A DNA stretch of 57,284 nt, from the NCBI GenBank assembly GCA_027045875.1, contig JALUAG010000042.1:1-57284 (forward strand), read 5' to 3'. The notes beneath the pieces were generated by a model, which had not been told where the DNA came from, made no database searches, and saw nothing but the letters and a program-made list of their open reading frames with translations. The translations under genes and the position numbers were made by a program. The DNA is from Alphaproteobacteria bacterium. GTDB taxonomy: Bacteria; Pseudomonadota; Alphaproteobacteria; Geminicoccales; Geminicoccaceae. Each line of letters begins with the position of its first letter. Within the stretch, counting starts at the first letter, position 1. This document shows, piece by piece, positions 1-7,906 of the stretch.

Positions 1-280
1 CCCGCCCCCGACACAGCAACGCGGGCGGGCCGAAGCGGAGCTCGCCCATGTCGTCGGGACCGTCCCCCAGTACCTGCTTCATCGACGGATCGTCGGCCCA
101 GCTACCGCGCCCGTTCCATCCCATCGCCCGCGCGAGGGCGGCGCGGAAAGCACCCGCTACGACCGAGGGCCAGGGCGGGAAGAGAGAACGGACGTCCGCC
201 ATGCCCTCGTCCTCCTGCTCGAAGGGGCGGCCGTCGCGGAAGAAGAGGGTATCGACGGGATGGACGAGATAGCGCGTCAT
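1..280 (-). CDS. cmr3: Type III-B CRISPR RAMP protein Cmr3, N-terminal part (gene runs off the left edge)
   Basis: The ATG at 278-280 overlaps the cmr2 stop codon in an ATGA arrangement, and the frame stays open to base 1, giving about 93 residues. Near the N-terminus the protein reads DTLFFRDGRPF, the characteristic opening of Cmr3, followed by a segment rich in small residues (PPWPSVVAGAFRAAL) typical of the first RAMP ferredoxin fold. In the Cmr complex, Cmr3 pairs with Cas10/Cmr2 and binds the 5' handle of the crRNA. It is co-transcribed with cmr1 and cmr2. The remaining subunits (cmr4-6) and any Cas6 or CRISPR array must lie outside the window. Confidence 0.9.
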   Translation of the reverse strand, partial: MTRYLVHPVDTLFFRDGRPFEQEDEGMADVRSLFPPWPSVVAGAFRAALARAMGWNGRGSWADDPSMKQVLGDGPDDMGELRFGPPALLCRGR

Positions 281-2466
281 GCCCCGTCTCCAGCGGGCAC
301 GGGAGAGCGATAACGGGCATCGAGGGTGCCCACGCCGTTGTCGGCCAGAAACCGGGCGATCAGCCCGCCGGCTAGGCGGAAGACCGCCTTGCCATTGCCG
401 GTGGTGGTCATGCAGACGTCGAGAAGCTCGTCGATGCGGTCTTCGTCCCCTTTGGTCCGACCCTTCTTTCCCTTCACCCATTCCGCCAGCATGACCTTCT
501 CGAGCCTCTCGCGGTCGTTCCCGAAGATGTCCAGAACGTGCTCGTAGCGGTCTTTCATGTTGTAGAGAAAGCTGGTCGAGCGTTCGATGTCCCGCGCATA
601 GGCACGTGCGAGCTTCTGCATGTGATCGATCGGGCTTTTTTCGCACTTCTCGGGCGTTCGTTTCTTCTCCGGAAGGAAGCTGGTCACGTATTCGGCCATC
701 GTTCCGGAGGGCTTTTCCACCGAAACGGCGATCGAGTTGCGGCCGTTGCCTTCCTTGGCGACCTTGTCGAGAAGGTCACGGGCTTTTCGGATCACGGTCG
801 ACAGCGGCACGTGATAATGGGCGAAGACCAGGCCGGCGGAGATGGTGGGTGGCTCGTCGAGCTTCCCGGCCACGTTCTTCATGGCGTCGAGATAGGCTTG
901 TCGCAGGGCGATCGCGCATGGGATGGCGGTGGGCAGCGGCAGGAAGGCCTTCACATCGTCCCCGCCGGCGTAGATGAGCGTGCCGTCGCGCTCTTCCTCG
1001 ACGATCCGTTTCACCTGTCCAGTGAACCGGCGCAGCGCCTTGCTGACATCACGCTCCCTCCCGGCCTTCGCCGCGGAGGAGAGCAGCTTTCCGATGGCAT
1101 CTCCGTCCATGACCAGGAGCGCGTAAAATGGCGAGGCGGTCAGCGATTTGGCCTGACGGGGCTGCAAATTCGGCTCGACCCGGCGTCGGTAGGCTTCCCG
1201 GAGCCTCGCGAGTTCGCCCCGGATCTCCTCCACCTTCCGGGAGCGTTCCCGGAGCTTCCGGGCACGGTCCGGATCGGTCTGCTCAAGAGATTCCGCCTCG
1301 CGCTCGAGGTTTCTCGCTTCGGTGTGCAGCATGTCGTCGAAGAAGAAGGATCCGTCGAGAAGGCCGAACTCTCTCGCCTCGCGCCCCAGCCTTCGGAAGG
1401 ATTCGACGTAGCTGTCGTGTTCGGCCACCGAGGGCACGTGGAGCTTCGACCGGCAGGCCTGTTGGAAAGTCTTGCATGCGTCCGGGACTGTGTCCCACGC
1501 GGCCAACATCCAGGGGACGGCGGCCATGTAAGCCGTAGACGGCCAGAAGCGGACCTTCGCGGGCAGATCTCCCGGTATCCTGCCGTGGTGCTCCTGCAAT
1601 CCTTGGGGTACCCAGCCGAGGACCTTCCGCAGCTGGTCGGCCGGCAGACAGAGAAACAGCCGCTTGACCAGCGCCGGAGCCGAAAGCCGTTCGGTATTGC
1701 GGATCTCCAGAAGTTCGAAGGTATCGTCCTTGGCGCCCGGATTGACGACGTCGCGCACTCGCTTGCGCACGGCCTGCCAGAACTTGTCCTGATCGCTCGC
1801 TTGTCCTTTCGCCCGGACCCAGCCGGAAAGCTCCTGGAAATCGCCGAGCATGCGGCAGTGGTCGCCGGGCTCCTCGGTGCTCGGGAGATGCGCCCGCCAG
1901 TTCTTCCGGCGGTCGAGCCAGGCGCCGTCGGAACCGTCCTTTGGATCCTTCCCCAGCACCCAGTTGATGTCCCAGAAGCCGGTGATCTGCCGCTTCCAGA
2001 TCCGCCGGGATTGTTCCAACTGTTTCTCTTTGTCCTTCTTCGTCAGCGCCCCGTTCAATTCCTGCAGTGCGGGGTTGACGAACGTCTCCCAGACCGCGTC
2101 CGCGAGCGCCTGCCATTTGCCGCGAACAGCCTTTCCACAAGGGTCGTCGGCAAGGAAGCGATCCTTGGCACTCACATCGGCGAACTCGGCCTTGAAGCGG
2201 TTCGGCAGGGTTCCCACGAACCAGTGGGGTTCACCTTCCTTGCCGTCGTGGCGCCTTCCGTGCATGGCGAGCCACAGCGGGTCTTCCTCCACCGCCGGGA
2301 AAACGATTTGACCGTATCCGCCGTCTATCAGCGCCTTCATGGCGCAGGCGGACAGCCAGGAAGTGAGAAAGGAGCTGGCCCAGAAATCGCGGATCCGGCG
2401 GGAACCCTGGATCCAGCCCTGAACCCCCGCGGGCGAGGCGATCTGCCAGTGGAGGATGGTGGTCAT
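277..2466 (-). CDS. cmr2: Type III-B CRISPR large subunit Cmr2 (Cas10), GGDD palm intact, no HD nuclease domain seen
   Basis: The product is 729 aa from the ATG at 2466, which overlaps the cmr1 stop (ATGA). A longer in-frame extension exists but would run far into cmr1. The N-terminus (ASPAGVQGWIQGSRRIRDFW) is the usual Cmr2 opening that follows the HD domain in longer homologues, so the DNA-cleaving HD domain appears to be missing. The palm domain has DGD near residue 454 and an intact GGDD at about 501-504 in YAGGDDV. This is the active centre for cyclic oligoadenylate synthesis on target RNA binding (family knowledge). A long charged helical segment lies at about 385-435. No CARF-domain effector is visible in the window. 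Confidence 0.93.
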   Translation of the reverse strand: MTTILHWQIASPAGVQGWIQGSRRIRDFWASSFLTSWLSACAMKALIDGGYGQIVFPAVEEDPLWLAMHGRRHDGKEGEPHWFVGTLPNRFKAEFADVSAKDRFLADDPCGKAVRGKWQALADAVWETFVNPALQELNGALTKKDKEKQLEQSRRIWKRQITGFWDINWVLGKDPKDGSDGAWLDRRKNWRAHLPSTEEPGDHCRMLGDFQELSGWVRAKGQASDQDKFWQAVRKRVRDVVNPGAKDDTFELLEIRNTERLSAPALVKRLFLCLPADQLRKVLGWVPQGLQEHHGRIPGDLPAKVRFWPSTAYMAAVPWMLAAWDTVPDACKTFQQACRSKLHVPSVAEHDSYVESFRRLGREAREFGLLDGSFFFDDMLHTEARNLEREAESLEQTDPDRARKLRERSRKVEEIRGELARLREAYRRRVEPNLQPRQAKSLTASPFYALLVMDGDAIGKLLSSAAKAGRERDVSKALRRFTGQVKRIVEEERDGTLIYAGGDDVKAFLPLPTAIPCAIALRQAYLDAMKNVAGKLDEPPTISAGLVFAHYHVPLSTVIRKARDLLDKVAKEGNGRNSIAVSVEKPSGTMAEYVTSFLPEKKRTPEKCEKSPIDHMQKLARAYARDIERSTSFLYNMKDRYEHVLDIFGNDRERLEKVMLAEWVKGKKGRTKGDEDRIDELLDVCMTTTGNGKAVFRLAGGLIARFLADNGVGTLDARYRSPVPAGDGA

Positions 2467-3659
2467 GGCAACAACGCCACGCGATCGGGGAAAAACTTCA
2501 CCTGCCTCTTGTCGCGGACGTAATGCCCGTCCAGAAACTCGGTGATGGTGTCGCACCAGTCGGTTCGCACAGGCGCCTCGTATCCCCCCCCGTCCCATTT
2601 CGCCTTTGCCTTGCCGTCGGGTGTGAAGGCGGCCGGCAGGAAGGTGGCGACGGCGGCGAAGCCGCCCCGACCGAGATCCTGGATGTGGAGGAAAAGCGGG
2701 CTGCCGCGCCGATCACCGGCGCCATCGGCGCCGGTCGTCGTGACACCCGCGTTGTGGCATTTCGGGCCGTAGTTGTGTGGCAGGCCGAACGCGGCACGTT
2801 TGGGTAGGTAGCTGTTCCTCTTCCCCGTCCAGGGTTGCTTGGCCCAGTCGTGATCGTCCTCGAAACGCTGCAGGGCCGGTTCACCATCGAGGATCCTGCC
2901 GTTGAAGCCCCAGGCGCGATAGCGGACCATTTCCCGCCCGACACGATCGAGAAGCGCGAGAGACTCGGTGCCGGTCGCCAGAAGATCGACCCGGCTTTCG
3001 GCGGAGAACGCGCTGAACGGGGGCCGCCCCACCTGCGGCCTCCCGACGATGTCCCGAACGGCTTTCCTATACGCCTCGATGCTTTCGGGCTTGCTCCAGT
3101 CGGCATCCGGGCCCTCGAGCTTCTCCAGTGTCAGCGAGCCCCAGCCGCGGCGCACGCGCGCGCCGAGCCCACCCAGCAGGCCCAGCAGTTTGAGGGCATC
3201 GAGCACGCGCTTTTTTTCGCCGGGGTCAACGTCGTCGCGGAAGGCAAGCCCGATCCGAAACTGCCCGCCGGCGGGGGAACAGGAGCGGTCGAGGACGCCA
3301 GCGCGTTTGCCGAATGCGCCCATCAAACCGTATCCGAGATAGCGTGCTCCGGGACCCGGCCCGAGCCTGTGGCCCTCGGGATGTGCCTCGCCCAGGGCCG
3401 TAGCCTCGATGCGGATCAGCACACGCGACTGCCCCAGCGCTTCCTTCCCGGACTCGCCCGCCTTTCCGAACAATCGCGCTTCGGCCTGCTGCAGTCGGGC
3501 GAGATCGCCGATCTCGGACCAGACCAGCGCCCGCCACCAGAAGCGGAGCTGGCCCTTGAAGCTCGTCAGGGAAAAACGGGTGGCGTCACGCAGCGCGTCG
3601 CCCAGAAACAGCGGGGTGACGACTGAATAAGTCGCAGCATATGTGAGACGCTCGGCCAT
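2463..3659 (-). CDS. cmr1: Type III-B CRISPR RAMP protein Cmr1
   Basis: The protein is 398 aa. The start ATG at 3657-3659 is preceded by a strong Shine-Dalgarno (GGGGAGGT on the minus strand, 3670-3677), which favours it over the longer frame. The N-terminal RAMP motif FKGQLRFWWRAL, followed by ARLFGKAGE, is diagnostic for Cmr1. Gly-rich loops such as YLGYGLMGAFGKR and RVRRGWGSLTLEK match later RAMP regions. Cmr1 caps the target-facing end of the Cmr backbone. It is the first gene of the operon cmr1-cmr2-cmr3, with 4-nt overlaps between genes. The nearest upstream gene in the same direction is a small membrane-peptide ORF separated by a hairpin. Confidence 0.93.
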   Translation of the reverse strand: MAERLTYAATYSVVTPLFLGDALRDATRFSLTSFKGQLRFWWRALVWSEIGDLARLQQAEARLFGKAGESGKEALGQSRVLIRIEATALGEAHPEGHRLGPGPGARYLGYGLMGAFGKRAGVLDRSCSPAGGQFRIGLAFRDDVDPGEKKRVLDALKLLGLLGGLGARVRRGWGSLTLEKLEGPDADWSKPESIEAYRKAVRDIVGRPQVGRPPFSAFSAESRVDLLATGTESLALLDRVGREMVRYRAWGFNGRILDGEPALQRFEDDHDWAKQPWTGKRNSYLPKRAAFGLPHNYGPKCHNAGVTTTGADGAGDRRGSPLFLHIQDLGRGGFAAVATFLPAAFTPDGKAKAKWDGGGYEAPVRTDWCDTITEFLDGHYVRDKRQVKFFPDRVALLP

Positions 3660-3784
3660 GAGCGCTTCTACCTCCCCGATATGTCGTGGGCCGAGCGATC
3701 CTGCGGCTGTTGTTCGCGTCCGCGGTCTGTGCGGATCGAACCTTCGGACAGGCAATCGTTCGTCAGGACTCGCATCGGCGAAGA

Positions 3785-3814
3785 GCAGCCCGCCCGCCAA
3801 GGCGGGCGGGCTGC
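3785..3814 (-). terminator. Perfect 14-bp GC-rich hairpin after the small membrane-peptide gene
   Basis: Bases 3785-3798 (GCAGCCCGCCCGCC) are the exact complement of 3801-3814, with only AA between, giving a very strong stem. It begins 6 nt past the stop codon of the 3821-4027 ORF and lies about 125 bp before cmr1. No T-run follows on the minus strand, so it may be an attenuator or processing block rather than a classical intrinsic terminator. Confidence 0.5.
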
Positions 3815-3820
3815 CACTTC

Positions 3821-4027
3821 TCACTGCGCGAGAGTGTCAATCAGAGCCCGCATTGCGGTCAACAAGAGCCACAGGCCCAACACAACCGCGACAAACTCTT
3901 CTGCTCCGACCGTTGCGCCTACCAAGGCCAGGAGAGGAAGCCTGTCCTTGCACATGTCTCGCATCGAATCGGAACCGCGGTTCGCCTTCGGACCCGGCAG
4001 GGCCGAGTTGCTTAGGAAAACTTCCAT
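3821..4027 (-). CDS. Small single-span membrane protein of unknown function upstream of the cmr operon
   Basis: The product is a 68-aa protein that I do not recognise. The start ATG at 4025-4027 has a near-perfect Shine-Dalgarno (AAGGAGGT) 4-5 nt upstream, much better than the longer frame from 4099. A hydrophobic span at about residues 30-62 (LPLLALVGATVGAEEFVAVV and on through LGLWLLLTAMRAL) looks like one or two membrane helices interrupted by an acidic pair. The N-terminal 28 residues are polar and contain one Cys. Its own promoter (4076-4103) and a strong hairpin directly after the stop suggest a discrete transcription unit. It points toward cmr1, 161 bp away. No CARF, toxin or RiPP motif is evident. 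Confidence 0.55.
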   Translation of the reverse strand: MEVFLSNSALPGPKANRGSDSMRDMCKDRLPLLALVGATVGAEEFVAVVLGLWLLLTAMRALIDTLAQ

Positions 4028-4049
4028 ATCTACCTCCTTCAAGGTTAAC

Positions 4050-4067
4050 GCTGGGTCCATTCCCAGC
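4050..4067 (-). promoter_or_regulatory. Small inverted repeat in the leader of the membrane-peptide gene
   Basis: GCTGGG (4050-4055) and CCCAGC (4062-4067) form a 6-bp inverted repeat with a 6-nt loop. It lies between the predicted promoter and the Shine-Dalgarno of the 68-aa ORF. It could be an operator or a leader hairpin; nothing distinguishes these. Confidence 0.3.
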
Positions 4068-4075
4068 ACGCTTTG

Positions 4076-4103
4076 AGGATACCATAGGATCCAAGGCATT
4101 CAA
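4076..4103 (-). promoter_or_regulatory. Predicted sigma-70 promoter for the small membrane-peptide gene
   Basis: On the minus strand the -35 element TTGAAT (4098-4103) and the -10 element TATCCT (4076-4081) are separated by 16 bp. They sit about 50 bp before the start codon at 4027, within an unusually AT-rich patch. The same TATCCT -10 occurs in both promoters predicted near 56.2 kb. Confidence 0.45.
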
Positions 4104-4140
4104 TGAAAATTTGTGCCGCAGCGTGTCGGCCGACGAGCGA

Positions 4141-4165
4141 CACCCCGGCTCGAAGAACCGGGGTG
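4141..4165. repeat. 8-bp inverted repeat (hairpin)
   Basis: CACCCCGG at 4141-4148 pairs with CCGGGGTG at 4158-4165 around a 9-nt loop. It lies between the end of the importer operon and the small-ORF promoter. Confidence 0.45.
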
Positions 4166-4227
4166 TTGCCCGAAGTACCACTGGCGAAGGCCAACCTGTG
4201 GCATCGATTGCACGCGAGACAATGAGG

Positions 4228-4250
4228 CCCGGCCTCTTGTTCCGGCCGGG
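4228..4250. repeat. 7-bp inverted repeat (hairpin)
   Basis: CCCGGCC at 4228-4234 pairs with GGCCGGG at 4244-4250 around a 9-nt loop, about 190 bp downstream of the permease stop on the minus strand. It is a possible transcription end signal of that operon. Confidence 0.35.
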
Positions 4251-4435
4251 AAGCACGCACCAGTCTACAGCCGAGGCCGTCGCGCGCCAAGCCTCCACCG
4301 CAGATTCGCGTCCCATGGTGACGCCAGACCATTCTTCGGTCTGCTGCATCCGTCGTGAGGCGAAAGGCGAGACACCGACTACCGAATCGGAACGCGATCG
4401 CAGGCGGGGTATCGCATCGGTGATGCACAGGCCCC

Positions 4436-5227
4436 TCAGCGCCAGGCGAGGAGGCGGCGTTCGGCGAGGCCGATGAGGGCGCTCACCGCGAGGCCGAGGA
4501 GGGAGAGGACGACGACGCCGGCCATGAGCCGGTCGGTGCGCATGAGGTTGCCCGCCTGGAGGACGAGCGCCCCGATGCCGTACTGGGCGCCGATCATCTC
4601 CGCCGCCAGGAGGAGCACGAGGGCGATGGAGGAGGAGATGCGGGCACCGGCGAGGATGCCGGGCAGCGCCCCCGGCAGCAGGATCTTGAGGATGACGGCG
4701 CGATGCGAGAGGCCGAAGCTCTGGCCCATGCGCACGAGGCTCCTGGGCACCGCGTCGATGCCGGCATAGGCGTTGATGACGGTGGGAAAGAAGCTGCCCA
4801 ATGCTATGGTCGCCACCTTGGAGGGCTCGCCGATCCCGAACCAGAGGATGAAGAGCGGCAGCATGGCGATCTTGGGGATGGGAAAGAGCGCCGCCACCAG
4901 CGGGATGCCGAGGGTTCGGCCGAGGCTCGAGATGCCGATGGCGAGCCCGAGGAGGAGGCCGGCCGCGGTGCCGAGCGCCCAGCCCAGGACGAGGCGCTGC
5001 AGGCTGGCTTCGAGATGGCGCCAGAGATCGCCGCTCGCCGCCAGTTCGTAGAGCGCCTCCAGAATCGCCGAGGGCGGCGGCAACAAAAGGGCGGAGACGG
5101 TGCCGGCGCGCACCGCCCCCTCCCACAGCAGCAGAAGGAGGAGGAAGAAGGGCGGGGCGAGGCGGCGGATGCGCCGCGGCGCGAAGCCGCCGCCCCGGAA
5201 GGGCACCTCGCGGACGGGCTCACTCAT
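4436..5227 (-). CDS. ABC importer permease, SsuC/TauC/NrtB family
   Basis: This is a 263-aa inner-membrane protein with about six hydrophobic helices. The first is LAPPFFLLLLLLWEG. The BPD-transport loop, beginning near GARISSSIALVLLLAAEMIG, is the usual EAA-type coupling region of the sulfonate/nitrate/taurine/pyrimidine subclass. The start overlaps the upstream ATPase gene by 8 nt. It is the last gene of a three-gene minus-strand operon (binding protein, ATPase, permease). The substrate cannot be read from sequence; no desulfonation gene such as ssuD or tauD is adjacent. Confidence 0.85.
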   Translation of the reverse strand: MSEPVREVPFRGGGFAPRRIRRLAPPFFLLLLLLWEGAVRAGTVSALLLPPPSAILEALYELAASGDLWRHLEASLQRLVLGWALGTAAGLLLGLAIGISSLGRTLGIPLVAALFPIPKIAMLPLFILWFGIGEPSKVATIALGSFFPTVINAYAGIDAVPRSLVRMGQSFGLSHRAVILKILLPGALPGILAGARISSSIALVLLLAAEMIGAQYGIGALVLQAGNLMRTDRLMAGVVVLSLLGLAVSALIGLAERRLLAWR

Positions 5228-6005
5228 GGGCCGCGGCGGCGCCGGCGAGCTCGCGGTCGGCGGCCCGCACCTCGTCCGCGATCATGCGCCAGAGCTCGGC
5301 CCGGAGCTCCCCGATCACCGCCGCATGGCCGGGCGCCGTGCGCTCGGCCACCGGCAGCGGCACCTCCAGGATGCCGCGGATCCTGCCGGGCCGGCGGGAG
5401 AGGACGCAGATGCGGTCGGCGATCCTGAGCGCCTCGTCGAGATTGTGGGTCACGTAGAGGGTGGTGGTGCGGGCCCGCCGCCAGAGGGCCAGGAACTCCT
5501 CCAGCAGCAGTTCGCGGGTCTGGGCGTCGAGGGCCGAGAGGGGCTCGTCCATCAGCAGCACCGCCGGTCGGACGGCGAGCGCCCGGGCGATCCCCACCCG
5601 CTGCCGCATGCCGCCCGAGAGCTGACGCGGATAGGCGCCGGCGAAATCGGAAAGCCCGGTGAGGCGCAGCACCTCCGCCACCCGTTCCCGGCGCTGCCGG
5701 CGGTCGAGGGCGGCCTCGAGGGCCAGCGCCACGTTGCCGGCCACCGTGCGCCAGGGCAGGAGGGCGAAGTCCTGGAACACGTAGGTGAGGGGGTTGAGAC
5801 AGCCTTCGGGCGGGGTTCCGGCGAGCCGCACCCGTCCGCGCGCGGGACGCAGCAGCCCGCCGGCGATGGCCAAGAGCGTGGACTTGCCGCAGCCCGAGGG
5901 GCCGAGGATGGCCAGGGTCTCGCCCGCGGCCACGGCGAGATCGATCCCCTCCAGCACCTCGAGCCCGTCGAAGGCGTGCCCCACCCCCTCGAACAGCAGC
6001 CGCAC
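5220..6005 (-). CDS. ABC importer ATP-binding protein, SsuB/TauB/NrtD family
   Basis: The product is 261 aa with a GTG start at 6003-6005. Walker A is GPSGCGKST (about residue 36). The Q-loop region is TYVFQDFALLPW, the signature LSGGMRQRVGIARAL, Walker B VLLMDEPLSALD, and the switch His lies in YVTHNLDEAL. All the catalytic motifs of a working ATPase are present. It powers the importer formed with the permease at 4436-5227 and the binding protein at 6024-7040. Gaps to neighbours are tiny (18 nt upstream, 8-nt overlap downstream), indicating one operon. Confidence 0.88.
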   Translation of the reverse strand: MRLLFEGVGHAFDGLEVLEGIDLAVAAGETLAILGPSGCGKSTLLAIAGGLLRPARGRVRLAGTPPEGCLNPLTYVFQDFALLPWRTVAGNVALALEAALDRRQRRERVAEVLRLTGLSDFAGAYPRQLSGGMRQRVGIARALAVRPAVLLMDEPLSALDAQTRELLLEEFLALWRRARTTTLYVTHNLDEALRIADRICVLSRRPGRIRGILEVPLPVAERTAPGHAAVIGELRAELWRMIADEVRAADRELAGAAAAHE

Positions 6006-6023
6006 CCCGCCCGGCTCCCGCCG

Positions 6024-7040
6024 TCACTCGGGGATGTTGAAGTGCCCCTCGATGAAGGAGAGATCGAGGATCTCCGCCGGATCCACCTTCTCGTCCACGA
6101 GCCCCTGCTTCTTGAACCAGGCGATCTGGTCGTAGACGCTGCCGACGTCGAGGCGGCCCAGGGGATCGATGTACGGGGCGCCGTTGTAGATCGATTGCGG
6201 CTTGGCCTTGGTGTACTTCTGGATGATGGGGATCAGCGCCTCGGCCTTCTCGCCGAACACCCGCCGGCCCTGGGCGTCGAGCTGGTTGAAGGCCTCGTGG
6301 TATTCGGTCGCCGCCCGCTGGTAGGCGCGCACGAACTTCTCCACCACCTCGCGCCGCTCCTGCACGTTGCGGGTGGAGGTGAAGAGGCCGCCGAGCTGGT
6401 AAGGCGTATATTGATGCACCCAGCCGACGATGCGGCCGTTGCCCTTGGCTTCCAGGGCCTTGATGATATGCGCGGGAAGGATGATGCTGTCCACCTGGCC
6501 GCTCTTGACGGCGGCGATCATGTTGGGGACGCTCTGCAGCGGCACGAGCTTCACCTCGGAGAGCGGGAAGCCGAGCCTGTCGGCCAGCATGCCGATCATG
6601 AGATGGAAGCTGGAGCCGTACTGGGTCATGCCGAGGCTGCGGCCGGGGAACTTCTCGGGGCTCGTGAAGCCGGCTTCATAGGCCTGGTTGGAGACGAAGT
6701 AGCCCGAGAAGTCGAAGCCGGGTTCCTCGCGGCTCTGGGCGCCGATCACCTTGAGCGCCCCCTGGCCGGCCAGGTTGTAGAAGCCGGCGGTGAAGGCGGT
6801 GACGCCGAAATCGGCGTCGCCCGAGGCGATGGCCACCGCCACCGGCTGGGCGGCGCGGAAGAAGGAGAATTCGACCTCCAGCCCCTCCTCGGCATAGTAG
6901 CCCTTGTCCTGGGCGATGAAGAGGGGCGAGGAGGAGACGAAGGTGAGGGCGGCGATGGTGATCTTCTGGGCCTTTGCCGGCAGCAGTGGCAGGGCCGCCA
7001 GCAGGAGAGCCAGAAGGGCGCCACGGAGCGGCTTGCGCAT
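6024..7040 (-). CDS. ABC importer periplasmic binding protein, SsuA/TauA/NMT1-like
   Basis: The product is 338 aa from the ATG at 7040, which has a GGGAGGT ribosome site 9 nt upstream and directly precedes a signal peptide (MRKPLRGALLALLLAALPLL, cleavage after AKA). A 14-residue longer frame would bury that signal. The mature part begins KITIAALTFVSSSPLFIAQD with GYYAEEGLEVEF, the NMT1/THI5-type opening of SsuA and TauA homologues. It captures the ligand in the periplasm and delivers it to the downstream ATPase-permease pair. Candidate ligands are sulfonates, nitrate-like anions or a pyrimidine; the sequence does not decide. Confidence 0.85.
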   Translation of the reverse strand: MRKPLRGALLALLLAALPLLPAKAQKITIAALTFVSSSPLFIAQDKGYYAEEGLEVEFSFFRAAQPVAVAIASGDADFGVTAFTAGFYNLAGQGALKVIGAQSREEPGFDFSGYFVSNQAYEAGFTSPEKFPGRSLGMTQYGSSFHLMIGMLADRLGFPLSEVKLVPLQSVPNMIAAVKSGQVDSIILPAHIIKALEAKGNGRIVGWVHQYTPYQLGGLFTSTRNVQERREVVEKFVRAYQRAATEYHEAFNQLDAQGRRVFGEKAEALIPIIQKYTKAKPQSIYNGAPYIDPLGRLDVGSVYDQIAWFKKQGLVDEKVDPAEILDLSFIEGHFNIPE

Positions 7041-7144
7041 GACGGAAACCTCCCTGTGATCGACGTGCGTCGGCGCCGCCACTGTAGCCGGATCGCCGGG
7101 CGAATCCAGTGGCAGCGGGGCGGCGCGCGGCCCGGGAAGACCGT

Positions 7145-7906
7145 GTGAACGCGCAGAATGGGCGGCTGGTGGCGCGTTTCCGGGCCGCCCGCCGCGATCC
7201 CGCGCTGGTGGTGATCGAGGGCTTCCACGCCCTCAAGCACGCGCTCCGGTTCGGCGCCGAGATTCTGGAGGCGGTCACCGCCGATCCCGAGACGGCGATC
7301 GACCTCGCCCGCCGCCTCGCACGCGATGTCGCGCCATCGCTCGCCTCGCTGCTGTGGCCGGTACCGGCCGCACTCTTCGCCGAGCTCGCGCCCAGGCCGC
7401 CCGAGACCGGGGTGCTGGCCCTCGCCCGCCGGCCGGACGTCGACGGGATGCGGCATCTTCGAGCGGGCGTCGGGCCGCTCGTGCTGCTCGACCGTCCGGC
7501 CCATGCCCGCAACCTCGGGGCCGCGGTACGGGTGGCGGCGGCGGCCGGTGCGGACGCCCTCCTGACCCTCGGCCCGCTCGATCCCTGGCACCCCACCGCG
7601 GTACGGGCGGGGGCCGGGCTCCAGTTCGCCCTGCCGGTGGCGCGCATTGCGGAGCTCGGCGAGGTCGGTCGCCCGATCGTGGCCCTCGATCCCGAGGGGG
7701 ATCTTCTGGAGCCTGCCCGGATCGCCGACGACGCCATCCTCGCCTTCGGTTCGGAGCGGCAGGGGCTTTCACCGGGCCTGCTGGCCCGGGCCGACCGTCG
7801 AGTGCGGCTGCCGATGCGCCCCGGAGTGTCCAGTCTCAACCTCGCCACGGCGGTGGCCGCCGTGCTCTACCTCCAGAGGCTCCGGCAAGGGGAGAACGGC
7901 CGATGA
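7145..7906 (+). CDS. TrmH/SpoU-family RNA 2'-O-methyltransferase
   Basis: The product is 253 aa if the GTG at 7145 is used (GGGAAGA upstream); another GTG at 7109 would add 12 residues. The N-terminal part (ALVVIEGFHALKHALRFG) is the SpoU substrate-binding domain. The C-terminal SPOUT knot shows the three family motifs: PAHARNLGAAVRVAAAAG, AFGSERQGLSPGLLARAD and MRPGVSSLNLATAVAAVLYL. The enzyme should transfer a methyl group from S-adenosylmethionine to a ribose 2'-hydroxyl in rRNA or tRNA. Its stop codon overlaps the start of a barnase-like ribonuclease (ATGA), so translation is coupled. The exact RNA target is unknown. Confidence 0.8.
   Translation: MNAQNGRLVARFRAARRDPALVVIEGFHALKHALRFGAEILEAVTADPETAIDLARRLARDVAPSLASLLWPVPAALFAELAPRPPETGVLALARRPDVDGMRHLRAGVGPLVLLDRPAHARNLGAAVRVAAAAGADALLTLGPLDPWHPTAVRAGAGLQFALPVARIAELGEVGRPIVALDPEGDLLEPARIADDAILAFGSERQGLSPGLLARADRRVRLPMRPGVSSLNLATAVAAVLYLQRLRQGENGR

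Larger units (their letters stand above)
4104..4435. other. Intergenic region with two hairpins, no convincing gene
   Basis: This stretch separates the end of the permease gene at 4436 from the promoter of the small ORF. Open frames here (for example 4045-4428 minus) lack family features. Two inverted repeats with 9-nt loops lie here: CACCCCGG/CCGGGGTG at 4141-4165 and CCCGGCC/GGCCGGG at 4228-4250. Either could terminate the transporter operon; neither is followed by a T-run. Base composition is less GC-rich than the flanking genes. Confidence 0.4.

Noticed and set aside
538-2523. 661-aa open frame on the plus strand opposite cmr2
   Set aside because: The minus-strand frame has Cas10 motifs and proper overlaps; the plus frame is an antisense shadow common in GC-rich DNA, without family features.
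3733-3742. GGTTCGATCC on the minus strand, resembling a tRNA T-loop
   Set aside because: The flanking bases do not form a T-arm stem, and no anticodon or acceptor arm is found upstream.
3660-4435. Possible CRISPR array next to cmr1
   Set aside because: No direct repeats with regular spacing are present; only isolated inverted repeats.
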